Position numbers and translations under genes: made by a program. The notes beneath the pieces were generated by a model. That model ran no database searches. It was not told the DNA's origin and saw only the letters and a list, made by a program, of their open reading frames with translations. Positions 32,101-42,555 of a stretch of 64,000 bases of DNA are shown here, in pieces; within the stretch, counting starts at the first letter, position 1, and each line of letters begins with the position of its first letter. This DNA is from Candidatus Aminicenantota bacterium. Its GTDB lineage: Bacteria > Acidobacteriota > Aminicenantia > Aminicenantales > Aminicenantaceae. The DNA lies in the NCBI GenBank assembly GCA_014727835.1, contig WJMT01000041.1, forward strand, positions 22,106 through 86,105. Direction: 5' to 3'.

Positions 32101-33023
32101 TTTTTGAGTCTGTCTGATATGTATTGTTTTATGCTTTTATAGTCATAGGGAGAGAACCATTTGATCCCTTCCATTTTGTTGAACCAAGTGATTTGGCGTT
32201 TGGCATAATGGCGGGTGGATTTTTTAGTGGATCGGATGGCTTGTTTGAGTGTGATCTCATTGTTTAAAAATTTGAGGATGTGTTTGTAGCCGATGGCTCT
32301 GAATGGAGGAGAATCTTCTTTGACTCCCGATTCCAGCAGGGCTTGGACTTCTTTAACCATCCCTTTTTCAAACATTCTGTCAACTCTGTTTTCGATCCTT
32401 TGATAGAGACTCTTCCTGTCTGTGATGAGTCCGATTTTGATCACATCAAAATCTTCAACAAAAGATGTGGTGTTGAGAAAATGTTCGGACAGCGGTTTTT
32501 TGGTGGCACGGTACACTTCAAGTGCTCTGATAATCCGCAGTCGATCATTTTTGCCTATTTTATCATGATATTCGGGATCAACTTTTTTGAGCTCCCTCCT
32601 GAGTTTTTCAAGTCCGAATTCATCCGCTTCTTTCTCAAGCTGGCTTCGCTGAGTATGGTGGGTTTCTTTTTCTGGATACAAGCCATTCAAAAGCGCTTTG
32701 AGATAAAGACCTGTCCCTCCGGTTATTATGGGAAGTTTTTTTCGTTTTTGGATTGATTGAATGGCCTCCAGGCTTTTTTTTACAAAATCCGCAGCTGTGA
32801 ATTGAGTGGAAGGCTTGATAATGCTTATCAGATGATGGGGAATATTTTCCCTGTTTTCAGGAGGGATTTTATCTGTACCGATGTCAAAACCTTGATAGAC
32901 CTGCATGGAATCACAGTTGATGATCTCAGCGTTGAAATCACGGGCGCACTTCAAGGCTGTGGCGCTTTTTCCCACACAAGTGGGCCCGAGAATGACCAGA
33001 AGGTTTTTATCTTTAAATTCCAA
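32085..33023 (-). CDS. miaA: tRNA dimethylallyltransferase
   Basis: 312 aa; [48 protein letters not shown]. Confidence 0.96.
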   Translation of the reverse strand: MEFKDKNLLVILGPTCVGKSATALKCARDFNAEIINCDSMQVYQGFDIGTDKIPPENRENIPHHLISIIKPSTQFTAADFVKKSLEAIQSIQKRKKLPIITGGTGLYLKALLNGLYPEKETHHTQRSQLEKEADEFGLEKLRRELKKVDPEYHDKIGKNDRLRIIRALEVYRATKKPLSEHFLNTTSFVEDFDVIKIGLITDRKSLYQRIENRVDRMFEKGMVKEVQALLESGVKEDSPPFRAIGYKHILKFLNNEITLKQAIRSTKKSTRHYAKRQITWFNKMEGIKWFSPYDYKSIKQYISDRLKKWKKQ

Positions 33024-33071
33024 TTTTTACCATAAGCCCTATTGCCAAAACTGTCACAAGTATCAAAAGAC

Positions 33072-34190
33072 CTATGATTTGGTTTTTTTTGAATTCCATT
33101 TGCCGATATTTTTTAAGTTTTTTGTGATTCTTGACTCGTGATCATCTCCCAGAGTTTTTTTAACAGCCAAGACTTCTGCAGCCAGGATCTCATTGAGGGC
33201 ATTCAGAAACAGCTTTAATTTGATTTCTCCGGGAAGTCCGGGATTTGTGGAAGGAGTGGAACTGATATGGACGGTTCCGTCCTGTGAAAGGCGGATGTTC
33301 TGGAGCTGGGGAGGGAGGTGCGGTTTGATGTCTTTGATGCATTTTTCAAGAACACTCAGGGCAACAGGGCCGATTTCTTTGGATATGTATTTGAAAATGC
33401 AAACACATTTTTGATTGAATGAATCGAGCAGCCGGTTGAGTTCGACTTTGGATAATTCCTGTGTGAGATGATTCAGTGCTTTGTGAGGGGGACCTGCGAT
33501 CCTTAGACATGAAAAAAGATAAATCAGACGATTGACCTCATTTTGTCCTATTTCAGAGTGCTGATACAGCTGGTCTCGTTTCATTTTATCTCCGATGAGA
33601 TTCAAAAGATATTTTTCGTTGGGATTCAGTTCTTTATTCAGAAACGATTTGTTGGGATATTGATGGATGTATTGGTCTTGAGCAGGAAGTTGCGAATCGA
33701 TGATTTTCTGGTTTTTCATTTGATAAATACCTTTTTTTATGACCTTGATGGTTGAGACTGAGGCTAGGATTTCTGACTCGTTGAGTTCCTGGGTAGGATC
33801 AAAGAAAAATTCAGCTTCTTGTTGGTCAAACAGAGGAAACAGGTCAAAGGCCATAAACGTTTTCAGAAAGCTCCATAATTTTAAGGAAGACAGGGCATTG
33901 AGCTCAGTTATGGATTTGAACAGGGAAATTTGTTTAGACTGGGCTAATTTCTCACATTTTTTGATACTTGTTGAGGAGATTTTTTTTTCATCATGCAGAA
34001 ATTTAGCAAAGCTCCTTTGATCCCAGGAAGAAGCAAAAGCTGTGACATCTCCGTTAAAGAAATCTATTTTTTTGGGATGTTTCTGTGTTTTGATTTCAAG
34101 GCGGCCTGTTCGTTTCGAATTCCAGATCCGGTAAAGCACATAGGGAAAAGGGTTATCTGAAAGATTTCCATTCAGCCAAAGTTTTTCCAT
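33072..34190 (-). CDS. DUF4388-like domain protein
   Basis: 372 aa; N-terminal 'NPFPYVLYRIWNSKRTGRLEIKTQKHPKKIDFFNGDVTAFASS' resembles DUF4388/PATAN-type domains. Confidence 0.65.
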   Translation of the reverse strand: MEKLWLNGNLSDNPFPYVLYRIWNSKRTGRLEIKTQKHPKKIDFFNGDVTAFASSWDQRSFAKFLHDEKKISSTSIKKCEKLAQSKQISLFKSITELNALSSLKLWSFLKTFMAFDLFPLFDQQEAEFFFDPTQELNESEILASVSTIKVIKKGIYQMKNQKIIDSQLPAQDQYIHQYPNKSFLNKELNPNEKYLLNLIGDKMKRDQLYQHSEIGQNEVNRLIYLFSCLRIAGPPHKALNHLTQELSKVELNRLLDSFNQKCVCIFKYISKEIGPVALSVLEKCIKDIKPHLPPQLQNIRLSQDGTVHISSTPSTNPGLPGEIKLKLFLNALNEILAAEVLAVKKTLGDDHESRITKNLKNIGKWNSKKTKS

Positions 34191-34253
34191 AGCTATACTT
34201 TATAAATGAATGGAAATGATGTCAAACAGTTCAACTCCGGAGGATCTGGAATG

Positions 34254-34961
34254 TCATCCCATAAAACTCAGGCTCAGCACGCCTATGCCGATGTTTAACA
34301 GGCTTTTGAGGAGCCAAAATCCGTATGATATGAACAATGCTTTTTTGAGCTTGATGTTGAAAACAGAAGAAAGGCCGTAACTCAAAACCCCAAACATCCA
34401 CAGCTGAAAAAAATCGATTTGGCTTAGCACCACAAATTCGAGAGACAGGGCTTCGAGTTTTGGAAACAATAATGCCATGCTTGTGGTGGTTCCCATATAG
34501 GATTTGCTGGTGATGATCATAAGGAGTCTGACTCCAGCTCCGAGAATTTTGTCAATCAAGCTGGCATGAAGAAATGTGGAAAAGATTTGAGCATATCTTC
34601 CTTCAGTGGAAGTCAGGCGTCCTAAAACCATAATGACAGCAGCAGATAATAAAAAACCCAGCAGAACAACAAGAGGGGTGAATACAAATGATTGGAGCAG
34701 GACCTGGATTTTGGAGGGATTTTGCATCCTGTCCAGCATTTGATTGAACCGCTCTTCTCCGATTCTTTCTTTCAGCTCCAGATTGTTTTTAAAGGTGTTG
34801 ATGCTGTCCTGCTGAGAATAAGGCTGAACAAAAATGGTGAAAAGGGATGCGGCGATCAGCACGACAATGAGAACATCTTTCCAGGGAGCGTTTTTGGCTA
34901 CAGAAGCGAATGTTTCTTGGGGATTAAAGAAAACACCTTGGATTCGATTTATTAAGTTCAT
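34254..34961 (-). CDS. Yip1 family membrane protein
   Basis: 235 aa; [40 protein letters not shown] and further TM segments; overlaps the ATPase gene by 4 nt. Confidence 0.82.
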   Translation of the reverse strand: MNLINRIQGVFFNPQETFASVAKNAPWKDVLIVVLIAASLFTIFVQPYSQQDSINTFKNNLELKERIGEERFNQMLDRMQNPSKIQVLLQSFVFTPLVVLLGFLLSAAVIMVLGRLTSTEGRYAQIFSTFLHASLIDKILGAGVRLLMIITSKSYMGTTTSMALLFPKLEALSLEFVVLSQIDFFQLWMFGVLSYGLSSVFNIKLKKALFISYGFWLLKSLLNIGIGVLSLSFMG

Positions 34962-35662
34962 GAAGAATCACCTCTTTTGACATCTTTTTCAATCATGCCG
35001 TCTTTTATGTGAATAACCCTTTGGGCATGCATAGCAATGTTGGGATCATGAGTCACCATGATCACTGTATTCCCCTGGGAATGAATTTTATTAAACAACT
35101 TAAGAATTTCTTGTCCGGTTTTTGAGTCGAGGTTTCCTGTGGGCTCATCAGCCAGAAGGATGGAGGGTTCATTGGAAAGAGCCCGAGCAATGGCCACTCT
35201 TTGCCTTTCCCCTCCGGATAGTTCAGAAGGACGGTGGTCTTTACGGTTGAAGATTTCAACCATTTTCAAAGCATTTTCCACTTTTTTGACTCTTGATTTT
35301 TTGTTTTCTCCCTTGTAAATCAGGGGAAGCTCCACATTATGGAAAGCAGTGGCTCTGGACAACAGGTTGAATACTTGAAAGACAAAGCCGATCTCTTGAT
35401 TTCTGATAAAGGCAAGTTCGTTATCATCCATAGAGCTGACCAGTTTGTTTTTCAAATAATATTTTCCTTTGGAGGGAGTGTCCAAACATCCGAGTATATT
35501 CATAATGGTTGATTTTCCTGAGCCGGAAGGCCCCATAATAGCCAGGAATTCATTTTTTTTGACTGTGAATGTGACTCCACACAGAGCTTTGACTTCTTGT
35601 TTGCCCAGTTGATAAATTTTCCACAGGTTTTCAGCTGAAATGATGACATGGTTGTCAGTCAT
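34958..35662 (-). CDS. ABC transporter ATP-binding protein (MacB/LolD type)
   Basis: 234 aa; [51 protein letters not shown]. Confidence 0.96.
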   Translation of the reverse strand: MTDNHVIISAENLWKIYQLGKQEVKALCGVTFTVKKNEFLAIMGPSGSGKSTIMNILGCLDTPSKGKYYLKNKLVSSMDDNELAFIRNQEIGFVFQVFNLLSRATAFHNVELPLIYKGENKKSRVKKVENALKMVEIFNRKDHRPSELSGGERQRVAIARALSNEPSILLADEPTGNLDSKTGQEILKLFNKIHSQGNTVIMVTHDPNIAMHAQRVIHIKDGMIEKDVKRGDSS

Positions 35663-36888
35663 GAGTCATTCTCTTTCTTTTGTTCTGTTTTAACCAACAT
35701 GTCATCAGAGAGCTGACGCAGGGAGCTGTAAGGTCCTACGGCCACCAGTTCATCTTGGCTGAGACCCGAAGTGATCTCGATCTTCAGCTCTCCCATGATC
35801 CCTTTTTCCACTGCACGGAACTGGGCTCGGTCATCCTTGATCACAAACACGCCTTCTTCCTGTCCTGTCTCAGAGCTTTGATTCTGTTCATTTAATTCCT
35901 TAAGCACCAGGGCGGAGATGGGAACAGTGAGGACACCGCTCTTCTCTGCAGTGATGATATCAGCGGTGGCTGAGAGACCAGGCTTTAAGTCCGGAGGTGG
36001 ATTTTCCAGGGTGATAACCACTTTGAAATCTTTGGATTCTTCTGTTCCGGACAGAGATTGGAGTGCAGAGCTTCCGATCTCTGTCACACGGCCTCGAATG
36101 ATCTGATCTGGGAACGCATCCACTCGGACTTCTGAATCTTGACCCAGCTGGACTCCCACCACATCTGTTTCATCCACTTCAACGTCGACTTCCATGACAG
36201 AAAGGTCAGCAATGGTCATGAGGACTGTTCCCGGATTGTTCATGGTGCCAACCAGGGCAATTTCTCCTTCCTCAACATTTAGGCTTGTGATGATCCCGTC
36301 TATCGGCGAATTGTAGACGGTCTTTTCCAAATTATCCAGAGTGCTTCTGAGAGACGCTTGGGCTTGTTTGATTTGAAAATCGATGGCCTCCAAACTGGCT
36401 TTTGATATCTCATACTGTGCCTGAGCGGATTCAAGCTCTTCTCTGGAGATCAATTTTTTTTCATACAGGCTCTGTTTTCGGTCATAGACTCTTTGGTCAT
36501 TTACCAGCTTGGCTTTGGTTTTGATTTTTTCAGCTTGGAGGGAGCGGATGTAAGCTCTATCTCTATCCGCACTTGCCTCGTATTGAGTGGATTCCAGTTT
36601 AAGGAGGAAGTCGTCTTTTTTTACCTCTTGCCCCTCTTCCACTCCGATTTTTATGATTCTTCCCGCTATATGAGCGCTGATGTTCACATTTTTTTTGGGC
36701 TTGACCTCCCCGGATGCAGATATTTTGGAAGTGAGGTCCTCTTTGACGGCTTTTTCTACGGTCACATTGATGCTTTGTTCGCGTTGAGCTTGAAGATTTA
36801 TGAAGATGATCAAAGCAATCAGAAGGATGACTGCACTGATTATGATGAATTTTTTTTTGCTTTTTTTGGGTTTTTTTTGTTCGTTCAT
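35659..36888 (-). CDS. Periplasmic adaptor / membrane fusion protein (MacA/HlyD family)
   Basis: About 409 aa from [59 protein letters not shown]. Confidence 0.92.
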   Translation of the reverse strand: MNEQKKPKKSKKKFIIISAVILLIALIIFINLQAQREQSINVTVEKAVKEDLTSKISASGEVKPKKNVNISAHIAGRIIKIGVEEGQEVKKDDFLLKLESTQYEASADRDRAYIRSLQAEKIKTKAKLVNDQRVYDRKQSLYEKKLISREELESAQAQYEISKASLEAIDFQIKQAQASLRSTLDNLEKTVYNSPIDGIITSLNVEEGEIALVGTMNNPGTVLMTIADLSVMEVDVEVDETDVVGVQLGQDSEVRVDAFPDQIIRGRVTEIGSSALQSLSGTEESKDFKVVITLENPPPDLKPGLSATADIITAEKSGVLTVPISALVLKELNEQNQSSETGQEEGVFVIKDDRAQFRAVEKGIMGELKIEITSGLSQDELVAVGPYSSLRQLSDDMLVKTEQKKENDS

Positions 36889-37070
36889 TTGGTCTCTTTC
36901 TTGGACGGTTTTTATCATAATACAGTACGTGCTTTTTGGCAAAGAGTTTATACTAATCAAAAAGCAGGAGAAAAAAGAGTCAATCGAGGATTGAATGGAA
37001 GTTTCAGAATAAGGGAAAAACTTATATTGCCCTCTATAAGTATAATTGGTAATATAGCCAGGATGATCAA

Positions 37071-37856
37071 ATGGACTTAGACAGATATTTGGAAACTGCA
37101 GTATTGGCAGCCAAAAAAGCGGGTTTGATGCTCGTCCAGAATATCGGTTCAGAGAAGGATATCTCTTTTAAAGGGGATGTGGACTTGGTCACGAATTTTG
37201 ACAAACGATCTCAGGATATCATTCATCATACCATATGGGATGCCTTTCCTGAGCATGATATCATCGCAGAGGAAGGTCTCAGCAAAGACAAAGGATCAGA
37301 TTTCAGATGGGTCATAGATCCTATAGACGGCACCACTAATTTTGCTCACAGGTTTCCTGTTTTCTGCATCTCTATTGCCCTTGAGAAAGAGGGCCAACCC
37401 TTAGTGGGGGCTGTGTTTGATCCTTTGCGAAATGAGCTGTTCTCAGCAAAAAAAGAGGGGGGAGCTTGTCTCAATGAAAAAGAGATCAAGGTCTCAGATA
37501 TTCAAGAACTGGATAAAAGTCTTCTTGCCACAGGTTTTCCTTACGACATCCGGGAGAGCGAGATGAATAATCTGGACCATTTTTCTCGTTTTGCTGTCAG
37601 ATGCCAGGCAATACGGCGGTGCGGTTCAGCAGCTCTGGACCTCTGCTATGTGGCCTGCGGACGAGTGGATGGGTTTTGGGAGCTTAAGCTGTCTCCTTGG
37701 GATACTTCGGCAGGAGCTTTGATGGTCCAGGAAGCCCAAGGGTATGTGACGGATTTTCACAACAACATTTTCCATTCAAGCAGGCATCAGGTTCTCGCCT
37801 CCAATGGAAAGATCCATACCCAGATGCTGGAGGTCCTGAAGCTGGGGAACATATAA
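37071..37856 (+). CDS. Inositol monophosphatase family protein
   Basis: 261 aa; DLVTNFDKRSQD, WVIDPIDGTTNFAHRFPVFCISIAL, WDTSAGALMVQEAQG. Confidence 0.95.
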   Translation: MDLDRYLETAVLAAKKAGLMLVQNIGSEKDISFKGDVDLVTNFDKRSQDIIHHTIWDAFPEHDIIAEEGLSKDKGSDFRWVIDPIDGTTNFAHRFPVFCISIALEKEGQPLVGAVFDPLRNELFSAKKEGGACLNEKEIKVSDIQELDKSLLATGFPYDIRESEMNNLDHFSRFAVRCQAIRRCGSAALDLCYVACGRVDGFWELKLSPWDTSAGALMVQEAQGYVTDFHNNIFHSSRHQVLASNGKIHTQMLEVLKLGNI

Positions 37857-38398
37857 TGAAAAACAGGATTTGCGGAACAGGAGTTTTGATTTTTTTGATT
37901 TCAGGGTGTTTTTTCATCGGTCTATGGGCTTTTCAAGAGCTTGAAATTCAGAGGCCCCGGTTGGAATCCAATCGAATCTACTGGCTGGAGGTGAATGCAG
38001 ACAGCCATTGGATGAGTACAGGATATGATGTTGAGAAGGGAGACATCATTGATTTCAATGCTGAGGGCACCATTTCACTTCAACAAGGAAATCCCAAAGC
38101 TTACTGTGACCCTGATGGGTACAATTTGATGACCATGCAGCAGCCAATAACCGATCAAAACCTCGGGGCACTTATTGGAAGAGTGGTTCTGCTCATTTCC
38201 ATAGAAGAAGATGAGGAAACAGGTGAAGAAGTCAGAAATGAGATCATAAAGGAGTTTTATATCGGGAAGAGAAACCAGATCATGATGCCGATTGGAGGTG
38301 AACTTCAGCTCGGGATCAATGAGCTGGTGGTTGAAGACAATGAGGGATCGTTCCAAGTCAAGATGAGGTCCATAGATGAGCGGTCCTTAATTCAATAA
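37856..38398 (+). CDS. Secreted protein with LecA/PA-IL-like galactose-binding domain
   Basis: ATG overlaps the previous stop (taATG); signal peptide; GDIIDFNAEGTISL...LGALIGRVVLL...FYIGKRNQIMMPIGGELQLGINELVVEDNEGSFQVKM. Confidence 0.7.
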   Translation: MKNRICGTGVLIFLISGCFFIGLWAFQELEIQRPRLESNRIYWLEVNADSHWMSTGYDVEKGDIIDFNAEGTISLQQGNPKAYCDPDGYNLMTMQQPITDQNLGALIGRVVLLISIEEDEETGEEVRNEIIKEFYIGKRNQIMMPIGGELQLGINELVVEDNEGSFQVKMRSIDERSLIQ

Positions 38399-38407
38399 TT
38401 CTGGTTT

Positions 38408-39757
38408 TCACGAAGAAGTTTTTTTGGCGATGAGATCTTCGAGAAATTGGGTGTCATACGTTCCTTTTAAAAAATCCGAATTGGATAATACATTGAGTTG
38501 AAGAGGGATGTTTGTTTTGACTCCCACTAATGTGGTCATTTCCAGTGCCGTGATGGCTTTTTTTATGGCTTGTTGGCGCGTGGGGGCATGTGAGCTGACT
38601 TTGGCGATGAGAGAGTCATAGAAAGGGGGAATCGTCCATCCCTGATAAGCGGCAGAGTCGATGCGGATTCCTTCTCCTCCCGGGAAAACAAGAAATTCGA
38701 TTTTTCCGGGAGAAGGAGCAAACGAATCCGGATCTTCTGCATTGATCCGGCATTCAATGCTGTGCCCTCTGAACTCTATGCCCTGGCTGATTTTTAAGTC
38801 CTGCCCAGCTGAGATTTGGATTTGTTCTTTGATCAGATCAATCCCGTAAACCATCTCAGTTATGGGGTGCTCGACCTGGACTCGAGTGTTGGCTTCCATG
38901 AAATAGAAGTTTTTCTTGCGGTCTACCAAAAATTCAAAGGTTCCCAGACTTTGGTAATCTATGAAGTCAGCTGCTGATTCCGCAGCTTTGATCATTTTCT
39001 TGCGCAGTTTGGAATCAATATATGTGGAAGGAGTTTCTTCCAGGATTTTTTGATGCTTTCTCTGTACAGAGCATTCCCTTTCTGCAAATCCTATCACATG
39101 TCCCTTGGAATCCCTGGCCACTTGAATCTCAATGTGTCTTGCATTTTCAAAGTATTTCTCTATATATAAATCCGGATTTCCAAAGGCAGAATTGGATTCG
39201 TTTTGGGCAATATTGAATTGGTTCTCCAGGCTGGGTAAAGATCGGACGATCCGCATGCCTTTCCCACCCCCACCAGCTGCTGCTTTGAGTATTATGGGGA
39301 ATCCGATTTTTTTCGCTGTTTTTTCAGCCGAACTGAAGTCTTTGATGATCCCGTCTGATCCAGGAAGGATAGGAAGTTTGGCTTTTTTCATTTCCTGGCG
39401 GGCCCTGTTTTTATCTCCCATGATTCTCATGACAGAAGCAGGGGGCCCCACAAAAGCCAATCCTTCTTGTTGGCACACTTCTGGAAAACGGGGATTTTCG
39501 GCCAGAAATCCGTATCCCGGATGGATGGCATCGGTTTTGGTAATGAGTGCTGCACTGATGATATTCGGAATGTTCAAGTAACTTTCACTTGCTTTAGCTG
39601 GTCCGATGCATATTTTTTCGTCTGCCAGCGAGGCATGAAGAGAATCTTTATCTGATTCTGAAAAGACGGCAACGGTTTTGATTCCCAGTTCCTTAGCCGC
39701 CTGCATGATCCGGAGGGCGATCTCTCCCCGATTCGCAATCAGTATTTTTGAGAACAT
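38408..39757 (-). CDS. accC: Acetyl-CoA carboxylase biotin carboxylase subunit
   Basis: 449 aa; KILIANRGEIALRIMQAAKELGI, KAAAGGGGKGMRIV, FMEANTRVQVEHPITE. Confidence 0.96.
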   Translation of the reverse strand: MFSKILIANRGEIALRIMQAAKELGIKTVAVFSESDKDSLHASLADEKICIGPAKASESYLNIPNIISAALITKTDAIHPGYGFLAENPRFPEVCQQEGLAFVGPPASVMRIMGDKNRARQEMKKAKLPILPGSDGIIKDFSSAEKTAKKIGFPIILKAAAGGGGKGMRIVRSLPSLENQFNIAQNESNSAFGNPDLYIEKYFENARHIEIQVARDSKGHVIGFAERECSVQRKHQKILEETPSTYIDSKLRKKMIKAAESAADFIDYQSLGTFEFLVDRKKNFYFMEANTRVQVEHPITEMVYGIDLIKEQIQISAGQDLKISQGIEFRGHSIECRINAEDPDSFAPSPGKIEFLVFPGGEGIRIDSAAYQGWTIPPFYDSLIAKVSSHAPTRQQAIKKAITALEMTTLVGVKTNIPLQLNVLSNSDFLKGTYDTQFLEDLIAKKTSS

Positions 39758-40231
39758 TTAAGTTTTTCTTATGGAAAACAATTTTTGCCCATACTCAACC
39801 GGTTCGCCGTTTTCAACCAAGATATCCTCAACCATCCCAGCCGCATCAGATTCGATTTCATTCATTAATTTCATAGCTTCTATGATACACAGAGTTTGAT
39901 TCTGTTTGATATCCTCTCCCACTTCGATAAAAGGAGGCGAGGAGGGGTCCGGCGCTCTGTAAAAAGTGCCCACCATGGGAGATATGATATAGTGAAGGTT
40001 GTTGTCTTCTGTCTGGTGAGGGGTTGTGTCTTCCTTGTCTTTCTCCGGAGTCGTTGGTCTTGATTGGATGGATTCAGGAACGACAGTCACTTCTCTGATC
40101 TTTGGTTTGGATGGCTCCCTGCTGATTTTGATTTTGAAATCTTCCAGTTCCAGTTCGAAATCAATGAGATTCTTTTTTTCGAGCAGATCGATCAGCTTAG
40201 ATATTTCTTTATAATCGATTTTTGATTTCAT
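39758..40231 (-). CDS. accB: Acetyl-CoA carboxylase biotin carboxyl carrier protein
   Basis: 157 aa; biotinylation motif CIIEAMKLMNEIES; directly abuts accC. Confidence 0.95.
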   Translation of the reverse strand: MKSKIDYKEISKLIDLLEKKNLIDFELELEDFKIKISREPSKPKIREVTVVPESIQSRPTTPEKDKEDTTPHQTEDNNLHYIISPMVGTFYRAPDPSSPPFIEVGEDIKQNQTLCIIEAMKLMNEIESDAAGMVEDILVENGEPVEYGQKLFSIRKT

Positions 40232-40439
40232 AGCGAATCTCCCTACAAGCCGGAATCGTTCTCTTTTTGCAGAAAATAAGTATTAAAGTAATCGCTCTGG
40301 ATGCAAATGTCAAGCAGGGATGAGACAACTGAAACAGTTTGGATAGGATGAGGTTGGAACTTTTCTCGGTTGTGATATAATGAGAAACAACAATTTATCT
40401 ATATCAATCATTGGTATGATTTGAGGTGACAGTGAGCCC

Positions 40440-41771
40440 ATGTTAGAACAAATATCTGAACGGCTTCAGGATGTGATGAAATTTCTCCGCGGAGAAGGGA
40501 AAGTCACAGAAAAGAATATGCAGGAAGCCCTCAAAAGAATGAGAATGGCTTTTCTTGAAGCGGATGTCAATTACAAAGTGGTCAAGGATTTTGAGGCAAG
40601 AGTTAAGAACAAGGCCTTGGATGAAAAAGTCCTGGCGAGCCTGACTCCGGCGCAGCAGGTCATAAAGATCGTCAAAGATGAGCTGACTGCTATGCTGGGA
40701 GACAAGGAACAAAAGTTGCGGTATTCAGAGTCCCCTCCCTCTGTATTTATGCTGGTGGGGCTACAGGGTACGGGAAAGACCACAACCTGTGGAAAACTGG
40801 CCAAAAAAGAGATGGAACTCAATCACCGTCCCCTGCTGGTCTCTTTTGATTTGAAAAGACCTGCAGCCCAGGAACAGCTCAAAACCATTGCCGCGTCTCT
40901 CCATGCAGCTCATTATGAATTCTCAAAAAAGCAGTTGGCATCTCCGCACAAGGCACTCAAGCAAGTGGTGCAGTATGCAGAGAAGCAGCGCCACAATCCT
41001 CTGATTGTAGATACAGCGGGGAGACTTCACATCGATGATGAGCTGATGGATGAATTGGAGCTGGTCAAAAAGCAGTTGGACCCGGACGAAGTCATCTACA
41101 TCGGAGATTCCATGACTGGTCAAGATGCTGTAAGAAGTGCTTCGGCTTTTGAGGAGCGAATCGGATTGACCTCCATCATTTTAACCAAACTGGATGGAGA
41201 CACCAGAGGAGGAGCCGCTTTATCAATAACGGCAGTCACAGGAAAGCCCATTAAATTTATTGGGGTCGGAGAGAAATTTGATAAGCTGCAAGTGTTTCAT
41301 CCGGACAGAATGGCATCGCGGATCATTGGGTTGGGCGATATGTTGAGTCTTATTGAAAAAGCAGAAAAAGAAACCGATGTCAAGCAAGCTGAAGAGCTCG
41401 CTGAAAAGATGAAAAGAGATGAGTTCACACTGGAAGATTTCAAAAAACAAATCGAACAGGTCAAAAAAATGGGTTCCTTATCCCAGCTTCTCAAAGGGCT
41501 TCCCACTGGAGGTGCTTTCAAAAATATCAATAAGATGAACATTGATGATAAAAAAGTCCATTATTTTGAAGCCATCATCAATTCCATGACCCCAGAAGAA
41601 AGAATCAATCCAAAAATAATTAATGGAAGCAGACGAAAGAGGATCGCTAGGGGGAGTGGAAGACCTGTTTCCGAAGTCAACCAGTTGATCAAACAATTTT
41701 TTGACATGAAGAAAATCATGAAGAAACCCGGTTTTAAAAAAATGATGTCCTCTTTTCCTTTGTCACATTAA
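40440..41771 (+). CDS. ffh: Signal recognition particle protein Ffh
   Basis: 443 aa; VGLQGTGKTTTCGKLA, VDTAGRLHIDDELM, C-terminal M domain (SRRKRIARGSGRPVSEVNQLIKQF). Confidence 0.98.
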   Translation: MLEQISERLQDVMKFLRGEGKVTEKNMQEALKRMRMAFLEADVNYKVVKDFEARVKNKALDEKVLASLTPAQQVIKIVKDELTAMLGDKEQKLRYSESPPSVFMLVGLQGTGKTTTCGKLAKKEMELNHRPLLVSFDLKRPAAQEQLKTIAASLHAAHYEFSKKQLASPHKALKQVVQYAEKQRHNPLIVDTAGRLHIDDELMDELELVKKQLDPDEVIYIGDSMTGQDAVRSASAFEERIGLTSIILTKLDGDTRGGAALSITAVTGKPIKFIGVGEKFDKLQVFHPDRMASRIIGLGDMLSLIEKAEKETDVKQAEELAEKMKRDEFTLEDFKKQIEQVKKMGSLSQLLKGLPTGGAFKNINKMNIDDKKVHYFEAIINSMTPEERINPKIINGSRRKRIARGSGRPVSEVNQLIKQFFDMKKIMKKPGFKKMMSSFPLSH

Positions 41772-41843
41772 AACGAGTTGACTTTAAAAAGAAATTTAGC
41801 TATCATCACAGGACATATTATGAGTAGGAGTTGAATTCCATAA

Positions 41844-42107
41844 ATGGTAGTCATAAGATTAAGAAGACACGGAGCAAAGAAACAGCCCTTCTATCGAATT
41901 GTGGTTACAGATTCAAGAAAACCGCGAGAAAGCAAGGCAAAGGAGACGATCGGATATTACAATCCTATCCAAGATCCTCCTGAAATCAATATTGATTTAG
42001 AAAGAGCCAAATATTGGATGAATAAGGGAGCTCAGGCTTCTGATACAGTGCGGTCTCTTTTGAATAAAGTTTCTAACTCAGGGAAACAATCAGATAAACA
42101 AGCTTAA
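41844..42107 (+). CDS. rpsP: 30S ribosomal protein S16
   Basis: [40 protein letters not shown]. Confidence 0.98.
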   Translation: MVVIRLRRHGAKKQPFYRIVVTDSRKPRESKAKETIGYYNPIQDPPEINIDLERAKYWMNKGAQASDTVRSLLNKVSNSGKQSDKQA

Positions 42108-42118
42108 AGGAGGTTACA

Positions 42119-42352
42119 GTGCAAGAACTAGTTGAAATGATAGCTAAGTCATTGGTTGACAATCCGGAGAAGGTGGTCGTTTCTCAATTAGAAGGGGAAC
42201 AGACTACGATTCTGGAACTCAAAGTTGCGCCGGAAGATTTGGGAAAAGTCATCGGCAAACAGGGAAGAACTGCTCGGGCTATAAGAGTCATCCTCGGTGC
42301 AGCTGGAATGAAGTTGAAAAGAAGATTCAATCTAGAAATCATTGAAAAGTAA
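42119..42352 (+). CDS. khpA: KH-domain RNA-binding protein (KhpA/YlqC)
   Basis: 77 aa; GTG start; [29 protein letters not shown]. Confidence 0.93.
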   Translation: MQELVEMIAKSLVDNPEKVVVSQLEGEQTTILELKVAPEDLGKVIGKQGRTARAIRVILGAAGMKLKRRFNLEIIEK

Positions 42353-42555
42353 AGAATGAGTTAGTGAACTGATAAAGCAGTTCAAAATCAAAGGAGGAAA
42401 GGCAGACAGAGGGTAGCAATCATTTAGAAAGGACCCAAAAAAAGGTCCTCGGCTGAGAAAGAGTCCAGGGGAAGGGAACTCTATAAGTAAAAAAATTGGT
42501 TGTATTCTGTCAATCGGGGAGCCGTCATTCCTCCAAAAAAGGATTTGAGAAAGGG

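Noticed and set aside
37697-38398. 233-aa ORF in the track overlapping the IMPase gene
   Set aside because: The first part is out of frame with the IMPase and is spurious; the real gene begins at ATG 37856 with a signal peptide.
42451-42457. ggctgag in the khpA-trmD gap resembling a TPP riboswitch core
   Set aside because: Only the short CUGAGA-like string is present; other conserved TPP-riboswitch segments are missing.
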